Below are positions 39,947-52,709 of a DNA stretch of 64,000 bases, in pieces (within the stretch, counting starts at the first letter, position 1; every line of letters begins with the position of its first letter). A program made the position numbers and the translations under genes. Below the pieces are notes generated by a model. The model saw only the letters and a program-made list of their open reading frames with translations, searched no databases and was not told where the DNA came from. Location: contig NC_092568.1 in assembly GCF_037975245.1 (NCBI RefSeq), positions 42,944,631-43,008,630 on the forward strand, written 5' to 3'. The DNA comes from Apostichopus japonicus (taxonomy: Eukaryota; Echinodermata; Holothuroidea; Aspidochirotida; Stichopodidae).

Positions 39947-42900
39947 GAGTCGTAGCTACGTGTAGACAACTCATACGGTAGCATTAATCTTCTGGAAGGG
40001 GGTATAGTCTATACGTTTTTGAGGTCCCCCCAAAAGTAGGTGTTTTTCACCGGTAGTAGCTATGATAACCCTAAACAAGGACGCCAGCGCCGACGTCAAC
40101 ATTCGAGCAGCTTTTCTACCACCTTAGGTCAAATGGAAATCAGGCAGTTATAATCGATGGATAGCCCTATCTGTGACCTTTAATTACCGGATGTCCCGTT
40201 CCCACCGGGCCCCCCTTTTGATGTAGCGTGACGTCACATCGACCCACTTTTCGACTTATCTGTACCCATATCTCAACAACGGAACATCCGATCGTTCCCA
40301 AAATAGCACCAATGGATTCGGCATGTCCGAAACTACCGGGAACAATATTGTTATGTATTTTGCAAGTTTTTTAAAACCTGACGTCATCAGGTGGTGGCGC
40401 TATTTTCTGCGAAAAATTCAAATTCACCCAGTTGAAACTAATAATTAGAGATTATATAAACGTCGTTTGATTCGCTTCCGGTCTTTGATTGTTTTTTATA
40501 CTTTTTTTAACATATTTTCTCATTAATATTTTATTTTGGCCGCCATTTTGTCAAACATTGATGAATTTTTTTAATTTCACAGAATCGCTAGAACATGTCT
40601 TGACATATTTTTACTACTATTTAAAAGGCAATCGGTCGTCTAGTTTTGTAATAACCGACGATATTGCGTTTTGTGACGTCACTTCCGGTCAGAAAAAAAT
40701 AGGGTCAAAACCGGAACTTATTTTGTACAACCTCAAGTGTTGAGTCTCCAGTGTGAGTTACAGGTCGATAGCTCATTCCTCCCGTCTCAGAAACGGACCT
40801 CTAGGTAAAACTTTAAAGCGCCCTTATTCCGGAAGTAAACGACTTGAAACAAGTTTAAGATGATCACGTGATAGTAAGCATCGAGTTACACCACGACACC
40901 AATTTGTGTCCCGAAAAACCATATCGTATACACACAGGAGTCGAATATGCTAACCCGAAGCTAACCCTAGCTAACCCTATGGGTTGGGGTTAACTTTGAC
41001 TGGCAGCCATCTTGGATTGGTATGACCTTAGGTCAAAAAAAAAACTTTTTGACCATTTTTGGTGGTCCGACTAATCATATCCAATAAAAAATAGAGAAAA
41101 TCGATGAATTAAATTTTTGACCTCTGATTGACCTTTGACCCGATGACCTCATGGCCGAAATTTTTCAAGTGACCATTCCTTATGACCTCACACGTCATCG
41201 TTGCAAGTTTCGTGGAAATCGGTCACTCTCACGATTTTTGAGATTTATTTGAATTAACGACATTTTTTACCTTTGACCCCCCATAAGACTTGAACCGGAA
41301 GTGACATATACTTGCCCTTTACATATGTCAGTGCCCTATTGACCCTTACCAACCACAAGAAATTTGGAGGTCAAAGGTCAAAGTTTACGAGTTTCGACCA
41401 TAACCCCAGGGGTGGTCATCTACCCAAATAAAATCAAGAGGTAGTATATCAACTAACTTGAATTTTTTGGCTGTAAAACAAAGTCATGTGACCCAAAGTG
41501 ACCGGAAGTGTTGGTGGGTGTACTGTGACAACAGTTCAGCCCTTTGACCAAATATCGGCCCCCCGTAACCCCCACTTTTGGAGATAGACCCAAAAAAATG
41601 GACACTCGGGACCTGGAAATGGACGGTCTGGACCTGGAAATGGACACTCGGGACTGAGGCACCTACAACACTAAATTCTGGAAATACCTATTTTTATACT
41701 TTGGAGCGTTACCATGGTTACAAGGTCAGTCCGATTTATCCCATCTTTTCAGGGTCCCACCGCTGGGGTGTCCTCTTTCTAAAATACTATGAAAATTGTA
41801 GGTGCGTTTCTTCCCCGGGTGATAGGGGGGTCATTTTGAAAAAAATCCAAAAAATTCCTAAAAATTCCTACCTTTCTACTTTGGAGCGTTACCATGGTCA
41901 CTTGGGTAGTCCGATTATGGCCATCTTTTCAGGGTACGACCGCTAGGGTGTCCTTTTTCTAAAATACTATGAAACTTGTAGGTGCGTTCCTTCCCCGGGG
42001 TGATAGGGGGGTCATTTTGAAATAAAATCCAAAAAATTCCGACCCTTCTAATTTGGAGCGTTACCATGGTTACTAGGTGAGTCCAAATTACCCAATCTTT
42101 TCAGGGTACCACCGCTAGGGTGTCCCCTTTCCAAAATTAGAATAAAACTCCTAGGTTTGTCACTTCTCCGGGGTGGTAGGGGGGTCATTTTGAGAAAAAG
42201 TACAAACAGTCAGCAAAAAACTCTCGGTAGCGTGCGCCATGGAACGCCCGGTAGGCATTAAATTCCCCCACCACTCCCCACGCCTACGAACCGCCAAAAT
42301 AATCTCAGATTCATCATCAGCACCCCAAGAAGCACCGGAACAAGTGTATTTCGTTCGTTTATGTAGACACCAAGTTGGGGTCGTGCCCCCTTCCCAATGG
42401 TTTTTTGCCCCCATGCCCCCACACAACGCCTAATTCCAAAATTAACTTCAGAATCGTGATCAGCGTGTCGAGAACAACCAGAAAAGATACACACTGCCCG
42501 TCTTTGCGACAAAAATTATTTCCACCCAAAAAAACCATAAGGGGTACGTACCCCTTACGGTTTTTACCGAAATTGCCCAAAAATGGATTTGGTAAAAATG
42601 ACGTCACAGGGGGTAATCGATGCCCAGGAGTCCAAATCTGCAACTCCCAGGTCCATATCTGCTTCCGTTCGGGAGATACGGGGTACCAGAGGACCCGATA
42701 GAAATACGTGTTCTTCATAAGTGCAAAAGTTGGAAAACCCCCTCTTGTCAACCCCCCTTCCTGTCCTCTCTGAAGTACCCATCGACATGAAATTTTGACG
42801 TGTAGTAGAAGACACCCTCGTCATTGTCATACATCAATTTCGTGTAATTATCTGACCGGAAAAGGCTCTTTATATATATGATTTCTATTGCGCCAAAATA

Positions 42901-43003
42901 GGTGTTTTTGTCTTGAAAAGTTAAAAAAGTACGTCTTTTCGGTACCCCTTCCTTTCCACCGAGGGCATGTGACAGGGCTGATTTTTTGTTATCTGGGAGG
43001 CGA
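39947..43003. repeat. Macrosatellite unit 1
   Basis: First unit, joined directly to the LINE fragment. Three subrepeats (from about 41700, 41880, 42053). It has the A-type middle segment (TTGAGATTTATTTGAATTAA near 41240). Confidence 0.9.
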
Positions 43004-44704
43004 GAGTCGTAGCTACGTGTAGACAACTCATACGGTAGCATTAAACTTCGAGAAGGGGGTATAGTCTATACGTTTTGGACACCCCACCCAAAAATAGGTG
43101 TTTTTCACCGGTAGTAGCTATGATAACCCTAAACAAGGACGCCAGCGCCGACGTCAACATTTGAGTAGCTTTTTTACCACCTTAGGTCAAATGAAAATCA
43201 ATCAAAGTTATAATCGATGGATAGCCCTATCTGTGACCTTTTATCACCGGATGTCCCGTTCCCACCGGATCCCCGGTTTTAATGTAGCGTGACGTCACAT
43301 CGACCCACTTTTCGACATGTCTCTACCCATATCTCAACAACGGAACATCCGATCGTTTCCAAAATAGTACCAATGGATTCGGCATGTCCGAAACTATCGG
43401 TAACAATATTTTCATGTATTTCGCGCGATTTTTAATTCCTGACGGCATCAGGTGGTGGCGCTATTTTCTGCGAAAAATTCAAATTCACCCGATTTGCTCG
43501 AAATTTCAGATTTAGGTATAACTAATAATTAGAAATAATATAAACGTCGTTTGATGCAATTCCGGTCTTTGATAATTTTTTAAATATTTTTTTAACATAT
43601 TTTCTCATTAATATTTTATTTTGGCCGCCATTTTGTCAAACATTGATGAAATTTTTTTAAATTCACAGAATCAATAGAACATGTCCTGACCTATTTTTGC
43701 TGCTATTTAAAAATGCAATCAATTGTCTGGTTTTGTAATAATCGACAATATTGCGTTTTGTGACGTCCCTTCCGGTCCAAATAAAGTAGGGTCAAAACCG
43801 GAACTTATTTTGTACAGACTAAATGATAAGTCTTCGGTGTGAGTTACAGGTCGATAGCTCATTCCTCCCGTCTCAGAAACGGACCCCTAGGTAAAACTTT
43901 AAAGCGCCCTCATTCAGAAATTAAACGACTTGAAACAAGTTTGAGATAATCACGTGATAGTACGTATCGAGTTACATCACGACACCAATTTGTGTCCCGA
44001 AAAATCATATCGTGTACACACAGGAGTCGAATATGCTAACCCGAAGCTAACCCTAGCTAACCCTATGGGTTGGGGTTAACTTTGAGTGGCAGCCATCTTG
44101 GATTGGTATGACCTTAGGTCAAAAAAAAACTTTTTGACCATTTTTGGTGGTCCGACTAATCATATCCAATAAAAATTTAAAAAAAATGATGAAATAAATT
44201 TTTGACCTCTGATTGACCTTTGACCCGATAACCTCATGGCCGAAATTTTTCAGGTGACCATTCCTTATGACCTCACACGTCATCGTTGCAAGTTTCGTGG
44301 AAATCGGTCACTCTCACGATTTTTGAGATTTATTTGAATTAACGACATTTTTTACCTTTGACCCCCCATAAGACATGAACCGGAAGTGACATATACTTGC
44401 CCTTTACATATGTCAGTGCCCTATTGACCCTTACCAACCACAAGAAATTTGGAGGTCAAAGGTCAAAGTTTACGAGTTTCGACCATAACCCAAGGGGTGG
44501 TCATCTACCCAAATAAAATCAAGAGGTAGTATATCAACTAACTTGAATATTTTGGCTGTAAAACAAAGTCATGTGACCCAAAGTGACCGGAAGTGTTGGT
44601 GGGTGTACTGTGACAACAGTTCAGCCCTTTGACCAAATATCGGCCCCCGTGACCCCCACTTTTGGAAATAGACCAAAAAAATGGACACTCGGGACATGGA
44701 AATG

Positions 44705-44954
44705 GACGGTGTTGACCTAGGCACCTATTTCATAACAAAATTTTTTGGTCACTTCCGGTCAACTTTTTGAAATTTTTTTCACCTTGGGTCACTCTACGCC
44801 CCGAGGCACATTTTGTAAAAAAAATTTAAATATTTTTTTGGTGGGCAATAATTTTTTTTTACCCCCCAGGGGGTCCCGTGGGGGGGCACTGGCGAAAAAA
44901 AAACAATTTGATGTTCGGACATTTTGGACAAATGGGACTTAAAAATGGACGGTC
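44705..44954. repeat. Pre-telomeric module, interstitial copy
   Basis: Begins CCTAGGCACCTATTTCATAA, continues GGTCACTTCCGGTCAACTTT and CTCTACGCCCCGAGGC, and ends AAAAATGGACGGTC. It recurs at 61340-61602, directly before the terminal telomere, and in no other unit. Confidence 0.9.
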
Positions 44955-45616
44955 GGGTTAGGGTTAGGGTTAGGGGGTTAGGGTTAGGGTTAGGGGGTTA
45001 GGGTTAGGGTTAGGGTTAGGGTTAGGGTTAGGGGGTTAGGGTTAGGGTTAGGGTTAGGGTTAGGGGGTTAGGGTTAGGGGGTTAGGGTTAGGGGGTTAGG
45101 GTTAGGGTTAGGGTTAGGGTTAGGGTTAGGGTTAGGGTTAGGGTTAGGGTTAGGGGGTTAGGGTTAGGGTTAGGGTTAGGGTTAGGGGGTTTGGGTTAGG
45201 GGGTTAGGGTTAGGGGGTTAGGGGGTTAGGGGGTTAGGGGGTTAGGGTTAGGGTTAGGGTTAGGGTTAGGGTTAGGGTTAGGGTTAGGGTTAGGGTTAGG
45301 GTTAGGGTTAGGGTTAGGGTTAGGGTTAGGGTTAGGGTTAGGGTTAGGGTTAGGGTTAGGGTTAGGGTTAGGGTTAGGGTTAGGGTTAGGGTTAGGGTTA
45401 GGGTTAGGGTTAGGGTTAGGGTTAGGGTTAGGGTTAGGGTTAGGGTTAGGGTTAGGGTTAGGGTTAGGGTTAGGGTTAGGGTTAGGGTTAGGGTTAGGGT
45501 TAGGGTTAGGGTTAGGGTTAGGGTTAGGGTTAGGGTTAGGGTTAGGGTTAGGGTTAGGGTTAGGGTTAGGGTTAGGGTTAGGGGTTAGGGTTAGGGTTAG
45601 GGTTAGGGTTAGGGTT
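44955..45616 (+). repeat. Interstitial telomere array (TTAGGG)n
   Basis: 662 bp in the same orientation as the terminal telomere. The left ~290 bp are mixed with TTAGGGGG variants and one TTTGGG; the right ~370 bp are nearly pure TTAGGG. It starts inside GGTCGGG with shared GGG and ends AGGGTTCAGACACTTGGACA. Confidence 0.97.
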
Positions 45617-45870
45617 CAGACACTTGGACACTCGGGACCTAGAAATGGACGGTCGGGACTTGAAAATGGACGGTCGGGACTTGAAAATGGACGGTCGGGA
45701 CTTGGCACTTTTTCGAAAAATGTTAGAGTACGAAAATGGACGGTCGGGACTTCAAAATGGACGGTCGGGACCTGAAAATGGACGGTCGGGACTTGGAAAT
45801 GGACGATCGGGACTTGGAAATGGACGGTCGGGACCTAATGAAAATGGACGGTCGGGACTTGACAAAATAT
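45617..45870. repeat. ~20 bp minisatellite next to the interstitial telomere
   Basis: About ten copies of AAATGGACGGTCGGGACTTG with small changes (GGACACTCGGGACC, GGACGATCGGG). Other units keep two to three copies at the matching place. Confidence 0.93.
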
Positions 45871-47950
45871 TACCAAAAAAATGCTTCCCCGGGGGTGGGG
45901 GTGTCGAAATTAATTTTTTTAGGTACCCCTGCACCCCCTCGACAAATTGGCACCATTTTGGTAAAAATTGGAGGGGGGTGAATTTTTGGGGTGGGGGACC
46001 CCCTTCCCAAGTGCAAAACTTGGGGGGGCACCTTCAAACATTTTTTACCCTTCCGTTACATCCTATCGATGACGTCATAAAAATTTCAGCTCATTTGCAT
46101 ATTCGGTTAATTAATTAAAAATCATTAACCAATCTGCCTAACACTAAATTACTCTATATACGGGAAAAAACCGACTTTTATACTTTGGAACGTTACCATG
46201 GTTACTGGGTCAGTCCGATTTCCCCCATCTTTTCAGGGTACCACCGCTAGGGTGTCATCTGTCCGAAATAGGATGAAATTAATAGGTTCGATACTTCCCC
46301 GGGGTGGTCGGGGGGTCATTTTGAAAAAAATCTAAAACGGCCAAAATAATTAGTGTTACTACGTACGGGAAAACCCCGACCCATCTACTTTGGAGCGTTA
46401 CCATGGTTACTGGAGTGGTCCGATTACGGCCATCCTATCAGGGTACCACCGCTAGTGTGTCCCCTTTCCGAATTAGTATGAAACTTGTAGGTACCTTTCA
46501 TTCCTTGGTGCTAGGGGGGTCATTTTGAAACAAAATCTGAAAAGGCATAATAATTTGCTATATACGTTTTTGAAAATCCCGACCCTTCTACTTTGGAGCG
46601 TTACCATGGTTACTGGGGAGGTCCGACTACGGCCATCTTTTCGGGGTACACCCGCTAGGGTGTCCCCTTTCCGAAATAGGATGAAACTATTAGGTGCGTC
46701 TCTTCTCCGGGGTGGTGGGGGGTCATTTTGGAAAAAAATCCGAAAAGGTCATAATAATTAGTGTTACTATGTACGGGAAAATCCCGACTCTTCTACTTTG
46801 GAGCGTTACCATGGTTACTGGGGTGGTCCGATTACGGCCATCTTTTAAGGGTACCACCGCTAGGGTGTCCCCTTCCCAAATTAGAATGAAACTTGTAGGT
46901 GTGAGACTTCTCCGGGATGGTGGGGGGGTCATTTTGGAAAAAATCCGAAAATGTCATAATAATTAGTGTTACTATGTACGGGAAAATCCTGACCCTTCTA
47001 CTTTGGAGCGTTACCATGGTTACTGGGGTGGTCCGATTACGGCCATCTTTTAAGGGTACCACCGCTAGGGTGTCCCCTTCCCAAATTAGAATGAAACACC
47101 TAGGTGTGTCACTTCTCCGGGTGGTAGGGGGGTCATTTTGAGAAAAAGTACAAACAATCAGCCAAAAACTCTCCGTAGCGTGCGCCATGGGACGCCCAGA
47201 AGGTATTAAATTCCCCCACCACTCCCCACGCCTCCAAACCGCCAAAATAATCTCAGATTCATCATCAGCGCCCCAAGAAGCACCGGAACAGGTGTATTGC
47301 ATTCGTTTATGTAGACACCCACTTGGGGTCGTGCCCCCCTCCCAATGGTTTTTGGCCCCCCCATGACCCCACACAACACCCAATTCCAAAATTAACTTCA
47401 GATTCGTGATCAGCGTGTCGAGAACAACCAGAAAAGATACACACTGCCCGTCTTTGCGACAAAAATTATTTTCACCCAAAAAAACCATAAGGGGTACCCC
47501 TTACGGTTTTTACCGAAATTGCCCCAAAATGGATTTGGTCAAAATGACGTCACAGGGGGTAATCGATGCCCAGGAGCCCAAATCTGCAACTCCCAGGTCC
47601 ATACCTGCTTCCGTTCGGGAGATATAGGGTCCCAGAGGACCCGATAGAAATACGTGTTCTTCATACGTGCAAAAGTTGGAAAACCCCCTCTTGTCAACCC
47701 CCCTCCTGTCTTCTCTGAAGTACCCATCGACATGAAATTTTGACGTGTAGTAGAAGACACCCTCGTCATTGTCATTCATCAATTTCGTGTAAATATCTGA
47801 CCGGAAAAGGCTCTTTGTATATATGATTTCTATCTGCGCCAAAAATAGGTGTTTTTGTCTTGAAAAGTTAAAAAAGTAACTCTTTTCGGTACCCCTTCCT
47901 TTCCACCGAGGGTATGTGACGGGGCTGAATTTTGGTTATGTGGGAGAAGA

Positions 47951-49457
47951 GAGTCGTAGCTACGTGTAGACAACTCATACGGTAGCATTAATTTTCGGGA
48001 AGGGGGTATAGTCTATACGTTTTTGAGGTCCCCCCCAAAGTAGGTGTTTTTCACCGGTAGTAGTTATATCAGTTTTTACGAAATCCCGACATTGATACTT
48101 TTGAGCGTTACCATGGTTATGGGAATCAGTCCGATTTCCCCCATATTTTCAGGTTATCACCGCTAGGGTGTCCCCTTCCCACATTTGAATAAAACTTGTA
48201 GGTGGGTCTCTTCTCCGGGGTGGTAGGGGGGTCAGTTTGGAAAAAACCGAAAAGGCCATCATAATTAGTGTTACTATGTACGGGAAAATCCCGACTCTTC
48301 TACTCTGGAGCGTTACCATGGTTACTGGGGTGGTCCGATTACGGCCATCTTTTCGGGGTACCACCGCTTAGGGTGTCCCCTTTCTAAAATAGGATGAAAC
48401 CTGTAGGTGGGTCTCTTCTCCGGGGTGCTAGGGGGGTCAGTTTGGAAAAAATCCGAAAAAGTCATAATAATTAGTGTTACTATGTACGGGAAAATCACGA
48501 CCCTTCTACTTTGAAGCGTTACCATGGTTACTGGGGTGGTCCGATTACGGCCATCTTTTAAGGGTACCACCGCTAGGGTGTCCCCTTCCCAAATTAGAAT
48601 GAAACTTGTAGGTGTGTCACTTCTCCGGGATGGTAGGGGGGTCAGTTTGGAAAAAGTACAAACAGTCAGCAAAAAACTCTCGGTAGCGTGCGCCATGGAA
48701 CGCCCGGTAGGCATTAAATTCCCCCACCACTCCCCACGCCTACGAACCGCCAAAATAATCTCAGATTCATCATCAGCACCCCAAGAAGCACCAGAACAGG
48801 TGTATTTCGTTCGTTTATGTAGACACCCACTTGGGGTCGTGCCCCCCTCCCAATGGTTTATGGCCCCCCATGCCCCCACACAACACCCAATTCCAAAATT
48901 AACTTCAGATTCGTGATCAGCATGTCGAGAACAACCAGAAAAGATACACACTGCCCGTCTTTGCGACAAAAATTATTTTCACCCAAAAAAACCATAAGGG
49001 GTACCCCTTACGGTTTTTACCGAAATTGCCCAAAAATGGATTTCGTCAAAATAACGTCACAGGGGGTAATCGATGCCCAGGAGCCCAAATCTGCAACTCC
49101 CAGGTCCATACCTGCCTCCGTTCGGGAGATATAGGGTCCCAGAGGACCCGATAGAAATACGTGTTCTTCATACGTGCAAAAGTTGGAAAACCCCCTCTTT
49201 TCAACCCCCCTCCTGTCCTCATTGAAGTACCCATGGAAATGAAATTTTGACGTGTAGTAGAAGACACCCTCGTCTTTGTCATACGTCAATTTCGTGTAAT
49301 TATCTGACCGGAAAAGGCTCTTTGTCTATATGATTTCTACTTGCGCCAAAAATAGGTGTTTTTGTCTTGAAAAGTTAAAAAAGTACCTCTTTTCGGTACC
49401 CCTTCCTTTCCACCGAGGGTATGTGACGGAGCTGAATTTTGGCTATGTGGGAGACAA
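47951..49457. repeat. Macrosatellite unit 3, core-deleted
   Basis: Only 1507 bp. The start block runs from CACCGGTAGTAG straight into subrepeats at about 48070, so the ~1.6 kb core, including the telomere-like motif, is missing. Three 205 bp subrepeats (48101, 48304, 48511). Confidence 0.9.
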
Positions 49458-52400
49458 GAGTCGTAGCTACGTGTAGACAACTCATACGGTAGCATTAATT
49501 TTCGGGAAGGGGGTATAGTCTATACGTTTTTGAGGTCCCCCCCCAAAATAGGTGTTTTTCACCGGTAGCAGCTATGATAACCCTAAACAAGGACGCCAGC
49601 GCCGACGTCAACATTCGAGCAGCTTTTTTAATACCTTAGGTCAAATGGAAATCAGGCAAAGTTATAATCGATGGATAGCCCTATCTGTGATCTTTAATTA
49701 CCGGATGTCCCGTTCCCACCGGATGCCCGGTTTTGCTGTAGCGTGACGTCACATCGACCCACTTTTCGACTCATCTGTACCCATATCTCAACAACGGAAC
49801 ATCCGATCGTTCCTTAAATAGCACCAATGGATTCGGCATGTCCGAAACTATCGGGAACAATATTTCAATGTATTTCGCGTGATTTTTAATTTCTGACGTC
49901 ATCGGGTGGTGGCGCTATTTTCGGCGAAAATTTCAAATTCACTCAATTTGCTCGAAATTTCAGATTTAGGTAGAACTGATAATTACAAATTATAAAACCT
50001 TAGTTTGAATCAATTCCGGTCTTTGATTATTATTTTATATTTTTTTAAAGTATTTTCTCATTAATATTTTATTTTGGCCGCCATTTTGTCAAACATTGAT
50101 GATTTTTTTTTAAATTCACAGAATCAATAGAACGTGTCCTGACATATTTTTGCTGCTATTTAAAAGGCAATCGATTATCTAGTTTTGCAATGATCGACAA
50201 TATTGCGTTTGGTAACGTCACTTCCGGTCAGAATAAAAAAGGGTCAAAAGCGGAACTTATTTTGTACAGACTCAAGTGATAAGTCTTCGGTGTGAGTTAC
50301 AGGTCGATAGCTGATTCCTCCCGTCTCAGAAACGGACCCCTAGGTAAAACTTTAAAGCGCCCTCATTCAGAAAGTAAACGACTTGAAACAAGTTTAAGAT
50401 AATCACGTGATAGTACGCATCGAGTTACATCACGACACCAATTTGTATCCCGAAAAACCATATCGTGTACACACAGGAGTCGAATATGCTAACCCTAAGC
50501 TAACCCTAGCTAACCCTAGGGGTTGGGGTTAACTTTGAGTGGCAGCCATCTTGGATTGGTATGACCTTAGGTCAAAAAAAAACTTTTGACCATTTTTGGT
50601 GGTCCGACTAATCGTATCCAATAAAAAATAGAGAAAATTGATGAATTAAATTTTTGACCTCTGATTGACCTTTGACCCGATGACCTCATGGCCGAAATTT
50701 TTCAGGTGACCATTCCTTATGACCTCACACGTCATCGTTGCAAGTTTCGCGGTATTCGGTCACTCTCACGATCCTTGACCTTTTGTGGAAGGAACGACAG
50801 TTTTGACCTTTGACCCTTTATAACACATGAACCGGAAGTGACATATACTTGCCCTTTGCATATGTCAGTGCCCTATTGACCCTTAACAACCACAAGAAAT
50901 TTGGAGGTCAGAGATCAAAGTTTACGATTTTCGACCTTAACCCTAGGGGTAGTCATTTTTCAAAATAAAGTAGTAAACTAGTATGGTAAATCACTGGAAT
51001 TTTATGGCTTTAATAAAAAGTCATGTGACCCAAACTGACCGGAAGTGTTGGTGGGTGTACTGTGACAACAGTTCAGCCCTTTGACCAAATATCGGCCCCC
51101 CGTAACCCCCACTTTTGGAGATAGACCAAAAAAAATGGACACTCGGGACCTGGAAATGGACGGTCGGGACCTGGAAATGGACACTCGGGACTCAGGCACC
51201 TACAACACTAAATTCTGGAAATACCGACTTTTATAATTTGGAGCGTTACCATGGTTACAAGGTCAGTCCGATTTATCCCATCTTTTCAGGGTACCACCGC
51301 TGGGGTGTCCTCTTTCTAAAATACCATGAAACATGTAGGTGCGTTCCTTCCCCGGGGTGATAGGGGGGTCATTTTGAAAAAATCCTAAAAATTCCTAAAA
51401 ATTCCGACCCTTCTACTTTGGAGCGTTACCATGGTTACTTGGGTAGTCCGATTATGGCCATCTTTTCAGGGTACCACCGCTAGGGTGTCTTCTTTCTAAA
51501 ATACTATGAAACTTGTAGGTGCGTTGCTTCCCCGGGGTGATAGGAGGGTCAATTTGAAAAAAAATCCTTAAAATTCCGACCATTCTACTTGGAGCGTTAC
51601 CATGGTCACTTGGGTAGTCCGATTATGGCCATCTTCTCAGGGTACCACCGCTAGGGTGTCCCCTTTCTAAAATACTATGAAACTTGTAGGTGCGTTTCTT
51701 CCCCGGGGTGATAGGGGGGTAATTTTGAAATAAAATCCAAGAAATTCCGATCCTTCTACTTTGGAGCGTTACCATGGTTACTAGGTGAGTCCATATTACC
51801 CAATCTTTTCAGGGTACCACCGCTAGGGTGTCCCCTTTCCAAAATTAGAATAAAACTCCTAGGTTTGTCACTTCTCCGGGTGGTAGGGGGGTCATTTTGA
51901 GAAGAAGTATAAACAGTCAGCAAAAAACTCTCGGTAGCGTGCGCCATGGAACGCCCGGTAGGCATTAAATTCCCCCACCACTCCCCACGCCTACGAACCG
52001 CCAAAATAATCTCAGATTCATCATCAGCACCCCAAGAAGCACCAGAACAGGTGTATTTCGTTCGTTTATGTAGACACCCACTTGGAGTCGTGCCCCCCTC
52101 CCAATGGTTTATGGCCCCCCATGCCCCCACACAACACCCAATTCCAAAATTAACTTCAGATTCGTGTTCAGCGTGTCGAGAACAACCAGAAAAGATACAC
52201 ACTGCCCGTCTTTGCGACAAAAATTATTTTCACCCAAAAAAACCATAAGGGGTACCCCTTACGGTTTTTACCGAAATTGCCCCAAAATGGATTTGGTCAA
52301 AATGACGTCACAGGGGGTAATCGATGCCCAGGAGCCCAAATCTGCAACTCCCAGGTCCATACCTGCTTCCGTTCGGGAGATATAGGGTCCCAGAGGACCC

Positions 52401-52709
52401 GATAGAAATACGTGTTCTTCATGCGTGCAAAAGTTGGAAAACCCCCTCTTGTCAACCCCCCCTCCTGTCCTCATTGAAGTACCCATTGAAATGAAATTTT
52501 GACGTGTAGTAGAAGACACCCTCGTCTTTGTCATACGTCAATTTCGTGTAATTATCTGACCGGAAAAGGCTCTTTGTCTATATGATTTCTACTTGCGCCA
52601 AAAATAGGTGTTTTTGTCTTGAAAAGTAAAAAAAGTACCTCTTTTCGGTACCCCTTCCTTTCCACCGAGGGTATGTGACGGAGCTGAATTTTGGCTATGT
52701 GGGAGACAA
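49458..52709. repeat. Macrosatellite unit 4
   Basis: B-type middle segment (CCTTGACCTTTTGTGGAAGG near 50775). Four subrepeats of 172-180 bp (51238, 51418, 51588, 51760). Almost identical to unit 5 along its length. Confidence 0.92.

Larger units (their letters stand above)
43004..47950. repeat. Macrosatellite unit 2, interrupted by a telomere array
   Basis: A-type core to 44704, pre-telomeric module 44705-44954, TTAGGG array 44955-45616, minisatellite 45617-45870, about 300 bp found nowhere else in the window (45870-46160), five 205 bp subrepeats (46184-47150), then the usual end block. Confidence 0.9.
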
